A stretch of DNA of 64,000 nt from Deltaproteobacteria bacterium (lineage in GTDB: Bacteria; JADJOY01): the NCBI GenBank assembly GCA_016713535.1, contig JADJOY010000035.1, positions 1 to 64,000 of the forward strand. The letters are read 5' to 3'. How positions within the stretch are numbered: the stretch's first letter is position 1; each line of letters opens with the position of its first letter. Below the pieces are notes generated by a model that did not search any database, was not told where the DNA came from, and saw nothing but the letters and a program-made list of their open reading frames with translations. Below are positions 1 through 9,957 of the stretch, one piece after another. A program made the translations under genes and the position numbers.

Positions 1-470
1 CGCCTCCGACCTGGTGGTCTCCGGTCAAGTCCTGAACGAGCTGGCACGGGTTCTTCAAACGGCGATAGCGTGTGCGGACCTCAACTCCCACCATCATCGA
101 CGAGGTCACCGCTGCCATGACGTGCCTGCCCCTCACCGCCGAGACCACGCGGCTCGCGCTGTCCGCGGCCTCGCGGCAGGCCTCCTCCTTCTTGGATGCG
201 CTGATCTGGGCGGCTGCGAGCCAGGAACGACATCGCGGGTGGTGCTGAGCGAAGACCGACTTCACGGCCAAGAGCGCTCGAAGGCGTTCGCTTCACGAAC
301 CTGTTCCTCGGTGAGTGACGCCCGCTTCCGGCACCTGGTTGCGGCCGGAGGCACGCGTCGTGAGCCCCAACCTCCATCGCTCCATTACCAGGTCGCGCAG
401 TGCCTTCAGTCGGCCCGCGGCGCGGCGACCGGATCTGATCGACCACCTTCTCGAACGATCCTCCGCGTGA
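1..470 (-). other. possible coding remnant, unidentified, runs off left edge
   Basis: Read on the minus strand, one frame from about position 260 down to the window edge gives protein-like text (around LLAVKSVF, then AAAQISASKKEEAC, then VEVRTRYRRLKNP). Upstream frames are broken. No motif is recognised and the start is not visible. The other long frames here look like GC-driven shadows. It may be a fragment of a larger gene beyond the left edge, or simply open by chance. Confidence 0.2.
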
Positions 471-739
471 GACCATCCGCTCCGCATGGCGACGTTTCCC
501 GCCAGCTCGTGGAGCACCCCGTGGTGGTATCGGAGCGGTCCCGGATGAGGTGGTCCTTCTTCACCCCGGTGGACTTTCACGTGTTGCTCGAGAAGGTCCT
601 TGGTCCCTTCTTGATCCCCATGAGATCTGCGTGGCCCTCGTGTTGGGGGAGTCTCCGAAGAGAAATCTAGATTTCCAGTAGTGTACCTGGTCAAGGCTGC
701 TCACCGGTCGGTCGCAGAGAGGGTGAGCTGGGGCCCCTG

Positions 740-1416
740 CGCGCGACGCGGAAAACTCAGCATCGGTCGCGGTCGCGAGCCCAACGTCGCCGCCGTGAAC
801 CACGTCCCAGCCGCATCCCGTCGTCCCGCGCCATTCAGCCAGCGCGAACGCCTCGGCGAGCCGCCGCAGCCCCGGTCCGGGCGCAAGCCGTCGAAGGGCG
901 CGGTAGATCTCGACGTAACGCTCGCGCGCTGCCGGAGGCTGGCTGAGGGTAGAGGCGCTTGGCCCACTCGCGTTCGGCCGGGCTCCACATCGAAATACTC
1001 GGCCGGGATCACGCCCGCATGCAATCCGGCTGCGCGTCGCTCGACGAATGCCAGAGGTCGAGGCGCGCGACCGGGTGGCCCAGGAGGTGCGGGAGGACGT
1101 ACAGGTTGCTCAGCATCGTCTGCCGCAGCTTGTTGGCCGCGCCCAGCTCGTCCCCCGCCCGGGCGAGCGCGAGCGTCCAGCACAGGAGGTGCCCGGTTTC
1201 GCCGCAATCGTCCGGGAACTCGCGGGCGAACCAGCGAAACGCCTCCATCGCCCGTCGAGATCGTCAGAGCGACAGGTGAAAGCGGGCCGGAGCACGTAAC
1301 GCTTGCCAGCGCCGTCGTGGTAGGCGCCGAACGTCCTTCTCGCGACGCAGCTTCGCTTCGTAACTGCGAAGGCGCGCGCGGATCTTCCGACGCTCCGGGG
1401 TGTCACGGGGTTTCAT
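740..1416 (-). pseudogene. decayed conserved hypothetical protein (TPR-like repeat feel)
   Basis: From an ATG at 1416 (MKPRDTPERRKIRARL) the minus strand gives coherent protein text that jumps frames: FGAYHDGAGKRY, then AFRWFAREFPDDCGETGH, LCWTLALARAGDELGAANKL, TMLSNLYVLPHLLGHP, IPAEYFDVEPG, ERYVEIYRALRRLAPGPG. The leucine- and alanine-rich helical pattern with WF..EFPDD resembles uncharacterised TPR-like bacterial proteins, which I recall but cannot name. At least three to four frame changes break it in under 700 bases. Because neighbouring genes are similarly shredded I call it a pseudogene. Function is unknown. Confidence 0.5.
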
Positions 1417-1619
1417 GGCGACGGGATCCTGCTCGACGAGCCGGTTGCCGAGGAAAGCCCGTCCGCGGCCTTCGCCTGAGAATGGAGCGGCCGTGTACGC
1501 CTGACCTCCGCCGGGCCTCTTCTGGTTCACCCTGGCGATGCCGGAGTTTCAACCGCAGCCACCATCCGAACCTTGCACGAATCAAACACGCGGCCCTCGG
1601 GTGCCCCTTTCCGAATCGA

Positions 1620-1930
1620 GCGCCGGGGAGGCACGCCGCGCCCGGCGAGATACGCTCCGTCGCCTCACCCGCCGGTCCTGGCTGTTCCTAGTCCGGCCTG
1701 GAGGGCACGGGCCTTTGGTTCCGGCTCCGTCGCCGCTGCAACCTCGCGCTGAACGCGCTGCTACCGATTCGCGGCCGCGAAGGATCGCCTGGGAGGGGCA
1801 CGCGTTGCGCGCCCGGCGATACGCCCTGCCGCCGCACCGCTGGTCCCGTCGTTCGCTGTCCGGCCTGGAGGGCACGGGGCCTTTGGCCCCCCGCTCCGTC
1901 GCCGCCGCAACCCCGCCTGCGCCCCTCCCG
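1620..1930. repeat. GC-rich palindromic modules and imperfect direct repeat
   Basis: Two imperfect direct copies of about 90 bases lie near 1655-1745 and 1826-1915 (shared CGGCCTGGAGGGCACGGG and GCTCCGTCGCCGC cores). Between them, near 1792, is a GGAGGGGCACGCG...CGCGCCCGGCGATACGC palindrome. This is the same module family found around 18, 19.7, 24.5, 27.7 and 46.6 kb. It sits at the 3' end of the decayed cupin-like gene. No gene is seen between 1417 and 1930. Confidence 0.6.
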
Positions 1931-2924
1931 TTCACCGCCCTGCATCCGCGCGTCCACGAATAGCTGTTCGGGCACGCAGCACGTAAACCTGGCGGAGATG
2001 CTCGGTTCGAACGCGCCCCGACCTGTGCCACCAGCCGACGAGGATGAAGAGGAGCCTGCCGGGTTCCAGGTGACCTCGAAGACGCGAGCCTGCGCCAGCC
2101 CGAGCGCGGTCGCGTCGAGGTCGGCGAAGCGGCTCTCGTGATTGCCGACCACGGGCGCACACGCGGCGGGGACGAGGTGGAACCCGCTTGCGTCCGCGGA
2201 GCAGCGCGACGGCGGCGTTGCACCCCTCGTGGTGCAGCGGGCGTGGGCGTGCCGGCCGGGCCGATCCATTACTCCGCGGCGTCGAGGTCGGAGCGCGGCG
2301 GCACCAGGAACTCGGGCAGCTGCCCGAGGTCGGCGAGCACCGCGCCGGCCCCGGGCTCGACCAGCAGGCGGTTCTTCGCCGTCAGGTAGAAGTCGTTCGA
2401 GCTCCGCGTCGCGGCGATCCGTGCGATCGTTCGCCCAGGGTGGTGCGGCGTGCGGGAGGGATCGAATCCGCGCTGGTACGCAGCGCACCGGGCTCGGCGT
2501 CATTCCGTCCTGGATCGATCTCGACCTCTAGCGCGCCGTGGGTCGCGGCCGTGCTCGAACGTCCAGCGTGAGCGCCGGCATGCGCGCGCGAGCCCGCCGG
2601 TCACGATCACCGGGCGTTGCGGCGCGTAGTGCTCGGCCAGGAACTGCGCCGCGCTCGGGACCGACTGCCGCGCGGGATCCCCCGTCGGGGCAACAGCTCG
2701 ATCAGCTCAACCTGCATGCCGAGCAGCGTCGCGACGCCGCAGCCCCTCGGCGACCGGCGGCGCGCACGAACGGGTGGCCCCGCGCCGCGACCGCCGCGCG
2801 CGCGTCGGCTCTCGGGCAGGCCACGCTCGGCCAGCCGCTCGATCAGGACCCCGTCGGCGACGCCCCGCAACAGGTTGTCGGGCCGCCAGAGCTGCCACTC
2901 GTCGGCCAGACCAGACCGGCCCAT
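1930..2924 (-). pseudogene. decayed cupin-8/JmjC-like protein
   Basis: Pieces in several minus-strand frames line up in the order of the bacterial cupin-like (cupin_8/JmjC) hydroxylase-type family. They are DEWQLWRPDNLLRGVADG near the start (ATG at 2924), FLAEHYAPQRPVIVTGG, VEIDPGRND, SNDFYLTAKNRLLVEP, LADLGQLPEFL, WIGPAGTPTP, LHHEGCNAAVALLRGRK, VVGNHESRFADLDA, ARVFEVTWNPA and LVGWWH near the end. The iron-site HxD would fall at TPLHHD in relatives; here it reads HHE. The family match is from memory of its motif order. Six or more frame changes and a stop within the domain make it a pseudogene. Confidence 0.6.
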
Positions 2925-3240
2925 TGAGAACCGCCAAGCCCACCAGGTACGAGGCCGCGTTGAGCGCCACGCCGCCAGCGCCAACGCGCGGCCGGCCGTG
3001 AGTAAGGTTTCGAGCGTCGCGCGGTAGATCACGGTATCGAACGCGATCACCACCCCTTCACCCACCCCCCCGCACCAGAAACGGCCCTGGCAGCCAGCGC
3101 AGCAACCCGAACGTCCAAGAGGACGGCTTGAGCAGGGTTCGCCGCGAACGCCGCCGCGGCGACCGAGACCCGCGCGTGACCGCGCACGATCACGATGGCG
3201 AGTGGGACCTCGACGGCGACCGTCAATGCCCACGCCGGCC
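2925..3240 (-). pseudogene. remnant of a small membrane protein
   Basis: Hydrophobic, protein-like text appears in shifting minus-strand frames directly upstream of the cupin-like remnant: WALTVAVEVPLAIVIVRGHA, then SVAAAAFAAN, then GRALALAGGVALNAASYLVG. At least three transmembrane-like stretches can be drawn, with no intact reading frame joining them. No family is identified. It may have been a separate gene or an N-terminal part of its neighbour. Confidence 0.3.
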
Positions 3241-3509
3241 CTAGGTGGTCACACCGGGACGGGCCGCGGCGACGTCCGGCAGGCCCCAGAGCCCCATCCT
3301 GAGCACTCCGAGCGCCAACACCCACTCGGCGCCATTGAGCGCGCAACCGAGGACCGCGACTCCACCTGTCTCCACGGTGCGGCGGAGCCTCGGCGGAGCC
3401 TCGGTGGTTAGATGCGGCGTCGACGGCTTGTCCCCGGTGACCGCCGGGGAAGGCCAACCCGGCGAATCCGAGACTTCCCTGTTTTCTCGTGACCGCCGGA
3501 TGAGCGCCG

Positions 3510-3905
3510 CTATCTCTCCGCGATTTCCCGAATTGAGTCGGATGTTCGCGCCGCGACCTTCCCGGCGAGCGTCGGGCTGTAGGTGAGCACCTCGGCGCTC
3601 GAAAGGCCATGCCAGATCGGGAGGATGCGCTGACGACCGGCAACCTCAAGCGCTGCCAGGCCGTCCAGCTCCAGCTGCGGCCATTTCTTCGCAAAGAAAG
3701 CGTGTGACAAAACGACGATTCCGAATCGGCTGCGCACGAGACCGTGACTCGTTGCGGCGTGGAATGCTATCGCCGATCGCAAGCCAGCCTCCGCCCGTAG
3801 AACCACACCCGGATGCCATGCAACCAAGCTCCGGCGAGCTCCCGGAACAAGCGTCGGTCCATCCTCGGTCGCGTAAGAGATGAAGACGTCCCACTCACGC
3901 GCTCC
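3510..3905 (-). pseudogene. decayed TIR-domain protein
   Basis: The minus strand shows a TIR fold broken into frames. It begins REWDVFISYATEDGP (box 1), continues in a second frame as ELAGAWLHGIRVWFYGRRL (the VWYD-type region), and ends RFGIVVLSHAFFAKKWPQLE then LPIWHGLSSAEVLTYSPTLA (boxes 2 and 3). It stops at TAG after SIREIAER. TIR domains act as NADases or signalling adaptors in anti-phage systems (family knowledge). The segment that should carry the catalytic Glu is frameshifted. No convincing start codon is visible, so the 5' end is approximate. It diverges from the HTH/large-protein remnants at 4.3 kb. Confidence 0.7.
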
Positions 3906-4293
3906 GGGGTGGTCGGTGGTGCACGTGATGGACCCTGCCGACCTGCGCCGCTCGTGGCGCTCAGGATGCGCGTTCGTCGTGGCTCGAACCGGGATCGCTA
4001 TGGGCCTCGGGGCTGGTAGACACGGCACGGGTCCGGGACGTGGTTTTGCCGCATGCGCCGCGTAATGGTGGCGCGAATCTGCACCGTCCGCCGAATGGTG
4101 ATCCGAGAAGGCATGAACTACCCCGCTTTCTGCCGCATGTGAGCGATCCATGCCCGTCTCAGCGGGCCAAGGGCAGCATGGCGATGCGCGCCATCGGCCA
4201 CGATATGTAGTAGATGGGCGGTGCCACGGTATGGCGAAGCGTGTTGTAGCACGACTCGGACAAACTACACAAGTGCGTGCTACATTATGGGTT
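3906..4293. other. divergent intergenic region between TIR and HTH remnants
   Basis: I see no supportable gene here; the open frames that cross it have no protein character. It should hold the divergent promoters of the TIR and HTH genes. The only structured element I can point to is the inverted repeat at 4245-4284, annotated separately. Confidence 0.5.
4245..4284. promoter_or_regulatory. perfect 9-bp inverted repeat, candidate operator
   Basis: TGTAGCACG at 4245-4253 is exactly complementary to CGTGCTACA at 4276-4284, with a 22-base spacer. The right arm runs into an AT-richer TACATTATGGGTTATG, ten bases before the ATG (4294) of a small HTH gene. A repressor site for autoregulation by that HTH protein is a reasonable inference. 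It could instead be a hairpin in the leader RNA. Confidence 0.45.
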
Positions 4294-4500
4294 ATGAGTG
4301 AAGTTATGAACTCCGCCACCACTGAGCGTCCGCGATGCAGCCGAAGGCACCGGCGTTCACCGAGAACACGGTTCGGAACTGGGTAAAGGCCGGCGTGCTC
4401 CCGAGCAATCCGCCCCCCCAACTCGCGCTTTCATCGCTTCTTGAACAGCGGGAGCTTGATCGGGTCCGGGGTCGCACCGATCGCGACACCTCCGCCGTAG
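4294..4500 (+). pseudogene. decayed small HTH (MerR/excisionase-type) regulator
   Basis: ATG at 4294 starts MSEVMNSATTERP. With frame changes the text continues VRDAAEGTGVH, then ENTVRNWVKAGVLPS, then a segment resembling RFHRFLNSG. The pattern VRDAAE..GVHENTVRNWV..G.LPS is typical of MerR/excisionase-type helix-turn-helix proteins. The intact gene would encode about 65-70 residues. It lies between the inverted repeat at 4245-4284 and the large defence-type remnant, which suggests a regulator of that gene. Confidence 0.55.
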
Positions 4501-7500
4501 CTCAAGCGCCTCAACACCGTTGGCCCAGAGCTCGTCGACGGCACCCAACTTCATCTGTGGGCGATCACGCGGAGCGCTCAAGAAGCACTTCCCGAGCTCA
4601 TTCGTCGGCTACTCGCATCGGCGCCTGGGATCACAAACCTCTCATCCGTGCCGAAGAGCGGTATGGTTGGTCTCGAAGGGTGGGACGGACGCCACATCGA
4701 GTGGGACTAGCTTCCTTCCCGATGGGGAGCTCTTTTTCGAGAGTTCTCTACAGGCAAGAACCCCGCCGCAAAGGCCGACGAGAACTGCGGGCGCAGGCCG
4801 ACCCCCTCGAGCCGTTCCTGCGAACCATCTTCGTCTTCGCCGCGCCGATGGCGCGACAAATGAAGTGGGCACGGACTCGACGCGAGGAGCGGTTCTTTGC
4901 CGACGTTCAAGTGCTCGACGCGGACGACCTGGAGGCATGGCTACAGTCGGCCCCGGCAGTCCACCACTGGATCTCAGAGCGCCTCGGCCGCCGCCCAGAG
5001 GATGCACAGACTCTCTCCAATTGGTGGTCCGCTTTTCCGTCGGCCACGCTTCTACCGATGCCGCATCACTCTTCGTGGCCGGTCGCAGTGCTGAAGCCGA
5101 TCGCCTCACAGCGTTCCTATCCGGCGATCCTGCAAGCCGTCGCCGCGCGCGCACCGTGGAAAGAGGATGTTCTCGCCTTCCCCCACGCGGCAATAGCCGC
5201 CTAGCCGGCGGCGCGGCGCTAACGGATCGCGTACTCTGGCTTCGCCTGCGGCAACCGTTTGGAGCCGCGCAGTCCCGCACCCGGGCACATGATCCTTCTC
5301 GCGGCCTTCGATAGCCCGGACATCCAGACCGCTGTTCGGCACGGTCATCATGTCATTCTCGTTTCTGACGCGACACACGCGGTTCGAAATCCATCCATCG
5401 AGCTGCCTCCGCTGCATCGTGCAAAGGCCGCCGAAATCCTGCAAGCTGCCGATATCCAGTTTGATCGAGCGTACCGGCTCGCAGCCCTGGCGCGCCGAAG
5501 CATGCCAGCCCTTGTTCGTGAATTGGCCAAGAGCCCACGGTTCGCAAGACCTGCCTGGTCCTTGAGCGCCGACGACCGAGCCATCCTCGCACCGTTAGCT
5601 CTCCTGGGCTCGTGGACGACCCCTGAATACGACTGCATCGTCAGCAAGTTCACCCAACAGCCCTGGCCGACCATCGACCGTGTCCTGAACCGCTGGCGCA
5701 ATACCGACGACCCGCCCCTGGTCCTATCCGGAAACGAATGGCGCCTAGCATCACCTCGGGAAGCGCTGCTGCTGCTCCACGACTCACTCACGACAGACGA
5801 CCTACGTCGATGGAAGACCCTCTGTACCGAGGTCCTTCTTGAGCTGAATCAAGTTGGAACTGCCACCGTATGCACAACCAATAGCAAGTTTGGCATTTGC
5901 AAAACGGAAGGCTCCTCCGTTCTCCGCAAAGGGATCGCGCGTAAGCCGTCGCCGCTGTCGGCTCGCTTAGAGGATGTCGATCGCCCGATGGTCCCAGTGG
6001 ATGACCACGCCCGAACCACTGTCCGAAGCCTGCTTCAGGCTAAAGGTCAATGATGATACCGGGGGCAGACATGGCGATCCACTTATCGACGTGTTGCCGC
6101 CTCGCCGAGGTCCGCCTACTGCGTTTCTGTACGACGTTAATTCAGACCTGGATCGTGCACCGCCGCTCCTTGCCGGCATGTCTTCGGAACTGAACCCAAG
6201 GCTTCGACGGATTCTTCGCGTCGTCCGCTCCTTACCGGCCTCCTATGGGCATTGGAGACCCTTGCCTGGTCGCCAGACTGGATTCTTGACGCCTGTCGCG
6301 CCCTGGCACGACTTCACCGGAATGACCCAGGCGGCAGACTTTCAAATCGACCACTCGAGAGTCTCGCAAATATCCTCGTGGGCTGGATACTGATATCAGC
6401 GCGCCGCTCGCACGGCGCAAGAGGTTCTCAAGGCTGATTTGCGGTGATACGCCCGACGTAGGCTGGTCGCCTACGCGAGATCTGGCAAGAACGACGAATC
6501 GCCACACCACCACGTTGACCTCGCTTTCGTGATTGGTTCCTGATACGCAACGCATTCGAGCATCCGAGCAGTACGATTTCGTTCGACACGTGGTCGGCCT
6601 GGCCGTAGAGCTTGCAGCCAATTGCCCTGATCGCTATAGCGAGTTGGCGAAGCGTATGGACGCCCTTCCAGCCGCCGAGCGTGAACGAGTGATCGAGTTC
6701 CTCGACCATATCGAACCAGCGTCACTTGACGCGGGGCAGCGAGTCGACCTTTGGGAAGCTCTCAATTCATCGGTGATCCACCATCAGCGCAACGCCGAGG
6801 CTCCATGGTCGCTCAAGGGTGAAGCCCTCCCGACTCCAGGCCCTGGCTACGTGCGTCGAGCCAGGCGACGTCGGGCGGTACGGCCATCTCTTTGACTGGC
6901 ACCCCGACATCTCCGATGTCGACGTTCACGATCACCACGCGTATGAGGAGAGGCTTGCACTCTCCAGCGGGAAGCTGTCAGCAAGGCCCTTGCCGCGCTG
7001 GCGGCATCGGCGCGATTGAAAACTGGCAGCACATGCACCTCAGCCCAACACCCTAGGGTGGATCGTCGCAGAAGTATCGTCAGATCGCGACCGCGCCACC
7101 CTCCTCGACTGGCTCGCGTCCGATAACGACAAGCTCAACGAGCTGGCTCGTGGCTGGGTTGGACAGCGGGCGCGAGCCGCGGGCACCCCCTGGGTTCGCA
7201 CCACCCTCCAACAACCAACCCTGAGCCCTGCCGCTCGCCGCACTATCGCGCTCCTCTCGCCACCCGGCAGAGAGCTCTGGGACACCCTGGCCGACCTCGA
7301 TAGGGATCTTCCACGAGTACTGGACTCACGTTGGTCCCTGGCACATTAGCGAGTCGGACACAGCCAGCAGCCACCGCGTTCCTAGAACACGACCGACCGT
7401 GGAACGCGATCTCACTGCTAGGACACAAGGTTCCTTCCGACCGAAGGCCCGGCGTAGACATCCAGTCTGATCTAGTCGAGAAGGCGCTGGATGCTGCTTC

Positions 7501-8250
7501 GCGTGATCTCGCCAATGCCAAGAGGTCGTCCCACAGCTATGAAGTGGGGAAGCTGATCGACTACTTCGAGGCATGCCGAGCCGCTCAGCAAAGGGAAAAA
7601 CTCGTCAAATACGAGTTCGGCACCTTCGATCTTCTACAGCACGAGCGAGAGCCGCGCGCGCTCTTCGAGGTGCTCGCGGCTGATCCCCGGCTTTTCGTCT
7701 GGTTTGTCGAGCTTGCTACCGCGGGAAGAATGAGGCTCCCGAGAGACCTCACTGAGGGACAAGAGGAATTCGGTCGTCGTGCTTGGTCTGTTCTTCACGA
7801 TGGAAACAGGATTCCGGACTCTGGAGGACGGGTCGGTCGACTCGGCCACCTCGCGGGATGGGCCGTGACGCGACTTGCATTAAGCGAAAAGGACCGACAG
7901 AAATCGGTGACGAGCAGATCGGGCAGATACTTGCGGCCAGCCGCCGGGGAGCGATGGCGTCTGGCCTGCTGGGAGGGGGGGGGGGGGGGCAGTTCGGGAC
8001 ATTGTCGAGGCAATAGGCAGCATTAGCATTGGAGAGGGGCATCTACATCGGCGAACGAAACAAGCGGGAATGACATCTCGTGGCCCCTACGACGGCGGGC
8101 GAGCAGGAGCGGGAGCTAGTCGCGCGTTACAACTCGTGGGCTAAGGCAACTGAGTCCAAGTGGCGACGAACTACCAGAATTTTGCGAGAGTTGGCCGATG
8201 CCTATGAGCGAGATGCACGCGACGAAGACGATGATGCAACGAAATCCGCA
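4501..8250 (+). pseudogene. decayed giant (about 1,250-codon) defence-type protein
   Basis: One long gene can be followed through dozens of frame changes. The N-terminus reads LKRLNTVGPELVDGTQLHLW, ITRSAQEALPELIRRLL and LEGWDGRHIEWD. Next come TIFVFAAP, DVQVLDADDLEAWLQSAPAV and LGRRPEDAQTLSNWW. The centre is nearly intact from about 5290 to 5870 (AVRHGHHVILVSDA, LAALARRSMPALVRELAK, NEWRLASPREALLLLHDSL). The C-terminus reads EPRALFEVLAADPRLFVWFV, GERNKRGMTSRGPYDGG, QERELVARYNSW and RILRELADAYERDARDEDDD near 8240. I recall uncharacterised proteins of about 1,200 residues with this motif order, possibly nuclease-like at the N-terminus with an NTPase-like centre; that assignment is inference. A run of 15 G lies inside it at 7975-7989. 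Confidence 0.6.
7975..7989. repeat. homopolymer run of 15 G
   Basis: Fifteen consecutive G bases follow GGGA inside the large decayed gene, by far the longest homopolymer in the window. G tracts of this length slip in replication and in sequencing. The coding text differs in frame on its two sides (QIGQILAASRRGAMASGL before, AVRDIVEAIGSISIGEG after). Confidence 0.9.
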
Positions 8251-8518
8251 GACCCGATTAGCAACCTATTCAACTTCGCCTTCCTCGAAGGCGCGGGCCG
8301 ACCTTCAGTAGCTTCTGCGAATCCATATTGTGTTTCTTCCACACGCTCCAAGATCTTGTCGGCATGATCGCTAGCAAACTTCTTCAGCCCGTCCATCCTG
8401 TACTGCTCCAGATTCGGCTTCAGGAGTTCGAAGATCGCAGGTGGTATATAAACCTCCTTCACTGAGCCAAGGCAGCCGGGCAAGAAGCATCAGGCGGTTT
8501 CTGAGCCACTGCGGAATA
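8250..8518 (-). pseudogene. unidentified gene fragment abutting the ISL3 element
   Basis: The minus strand reads KEVYIPPAIFELLKPNLEQY, then RMDGLKKFASDHADKILERV, then EETQYGFAEA, in sequence visibly lower in G+C than the surroundings. The open frame begins near 8483. It runs antisense into the 3' end of the large decayed gene, where it stops looking like protein. The left end of the ISL3 element is at 8519, so it may be a gene truncated by the insertion. No family is recognised. Confidence 0.35.
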
Positions 8519-9884
8519 GGCTCTTCCGGCTTTCGTGTGGGTAGGGCCGGTCAGCGGGCGATTCCGGCTGGGTAGAGGTCGAGGCCGCCGAGGTGAAAGT
8601 AGATCGCGTTGCGGAATCGCTCTCGGTTGCGAAATCCCCGCGACGTGTACTTGATCCACTGGATCTTCGCGTTCACGCCTTCGGAGCGAGCGTTCGTGAT
8701 CCCGTGCACCATCGCGTTCAGGATGCCGAGCAGGTGATTGCGGATCATCCGCGCGGCTCGAACTATCGGCTCCAGTCGACTGCGCAGCGCCCAGCCGAGC
8801 CAGCGCTTCCATGCGCGCGCCCCCCAGGCATGCGACCGGTAGCGCCACAGCTCCATCGCCAGCTCCTTGATCGCCCAGGCACGCGCCGTCTTGAGCGTGC
8901 TCTCGCGCAAGGCCGCGAACGATGCCCAGCGGTCCTCGCTGAGGTGCTCCGGGTGCGTGAGCCAGAGGTACTTCGATCGCTTGAGCCGATCGTCGCCGTC
9001 GGTGCGCAGCGCCCGGTTCTCCTCACGCCGCACCCGGTCGACCGCCTGGCCCAGGTGGCTCGCCACGTGGAACTTGTCGAAGCAGATCTTCAGCGCGGCC
9101 ACCGGGATGGTCGCCTCCACCGCCTGGATGTAGGGCCGGTGCATGTCCATCGCGACGGTTTCTACGGCGGCTCGCTCCTCGGCGGGATGGCTCGCGAGAT
9201 ACGTCTCCAGGCTGGCCTGCCTGCGATCGTCGGCGACGTGCACGACGTTCCCTTCGACCTGGTCGATCACGACGGTCACGTACTCGTGCCGCTTCTGGAA
9301 CGACGTTTCGTCGACGCCGATCCGGGTCGGCAGCTTGCGCTCGCGGCGCGCGAGGCCGCGTCGAACGGCGCGGCCTTGGATGCCGTCGGCTTCGTCCCAC
9401 GTGAGCCGGAGCTGACGGGCGACGCCGCTGATGCTTGCCTCGTGCAGCCAGTCGATCACCAGCGCCTCGAACAGCGCTGTGAACCGCGAGCCCGCTTCCG
9501 CCCACGGGACGGCGACCTGGAGCGGGCCGTGTGCCGCGCAGTCGCTCCGCGGCACCTCGGCGATCAGCACCGTCTCGAACTGGCAGGTGTCGAGGTGGCG
9601 CCACTCGCGATGTCGGGTGTCGTAACCGGGACAGGCCGCCCCGCACTCCGGGCAGTGCAACGCAGCGCCGGAGCGGTGCTCAAGCGTGACCTCGACCCGC
9701 TTGCCGGGCATGTCGAGGTGGACCTGCGTGACGGTCCACGGCTCACGAACTCCGAGAATCTGGGCGTAGAGGTCGGTGTCTCTCACGACCCGAGCGTAGC
9801 CCACGGTCTGGCGACGGGGGCCCGCACTACCGCGCGGTGCCCTCGGCCGATGCTCACCTCACCCACACAACTCCCGGAAGCGCC
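8519..9884 (-). mobile_element. ISL3-family insertion sequence, apparently intact
   Basis: The ends form imperfect inverted repeats: GGCTCTTCCGGCTTTCGTG from 8519, and GGCGCTTCCGGGAGTTGTG read inward on the minus strand from 9884. About 20 of the first 27 positions match. ISL3 elements characteristically start GGCTCTT. The 1,366-bp element holds one transposase gene. The eight flanking bases (gcggaata left, ctccccat right) do not match, so no target duplication is seen, as would be expected after a rearrangement. Confidence 0.8.
8551..9804 (-). CDS. tnp: ISL3-family transposase
   Basis: This 417-aa protein catalyses DNA cleavage and strand transfer for the surrounding element. It shows the ISL3 layout: an N-terminal zinc finger (CPECG then C at about residues 52-60), an HTH-like middle (GVARQLRLTWDEAD), then the DDE nuclease domain with IGVDETSFQKRHEYVTVVID (first D), VAMDMHRPYIQAV (second D), KFHVASHLGQAVDRVRREE, and the late EGVNAKIQWIKYTSRGFRN region with the final acidic residue. 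Length is typical for the family. GTG at 9804 is used because the decayed copy also conserves this GTGGGNTACGCT start. A second in-frame GTG at 9786 is equally possible. The reading frame is uninterrupted, so the element may be active. Confidence 0.9.
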   Translation of the reverse strand: MGYARVVRDTDLYAQILGVREPWTVTQVHLDMPGKRVEVTLEHRSGAALHCPECGAACPGYDTRHREWRHLDTCQFETVLIAEVPRSDCAAHGPLQVAVPWAEAGSRFTALFEALVIDWLHEASISGVARQLRLTWDEADGIQGRAVRRGLARRERKLPTRIGVDETSFQKRHEYVTVVIDQVEGNVVHVADDRRQASLETYLASHPAEERAAVETVAMDMHRPYIQAVEATIPVAALKICFDKFHVASHLGQAVDRVRREENRALRTDGDDRLKRSKYLWLTHPEHLSEDRWASFAALRESTLKTARAWAIKELAMELWRYRSHAWGARAWKRWLGWALRSRLEPIVRAARMIRNHLLGILNAMVHGITNARSEGVNAKIQWIKYTSRGFRNRERFRNAIYFHLGGLDLYPAGIAR

Positions 9885-9937
9885 CTCCCCATATCGCGCC
9901 ATTCGAGATGCCTTCCTGATGACTGGCCACTCGTTAG

Positions 9938-9957
9938 ACACCTTACCAAGGTGTTTT
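9938..9957 (+). terminator. hairpin with T-run at the end of the DUF3800 gene
   Basis: ACACCTT and AAGGTGT pair around a 3-base loop (9938-9954), with the T-run TTTT at 9954-9957 on the plus strand. The hairpin overlaps the TAA stop (9945-9943) of the minus-strand DUF3800 gene and faces the IS. As a terminator it works best for plus-strand transcription; on the minus strand the T-run is missing. Confidence 0.5.

Noticed and set aside
14-670. Plus-strand frame of 218 codons at the left edge
   Set aside because: Composition is typical of a GC shadow, with no motif. The minus strand has the more protein-like text.
8511-9892. Target-site duplication around the intact ISL3 element
   Set aside because: The eight bases on each side differ, so no duplication can be claimed.
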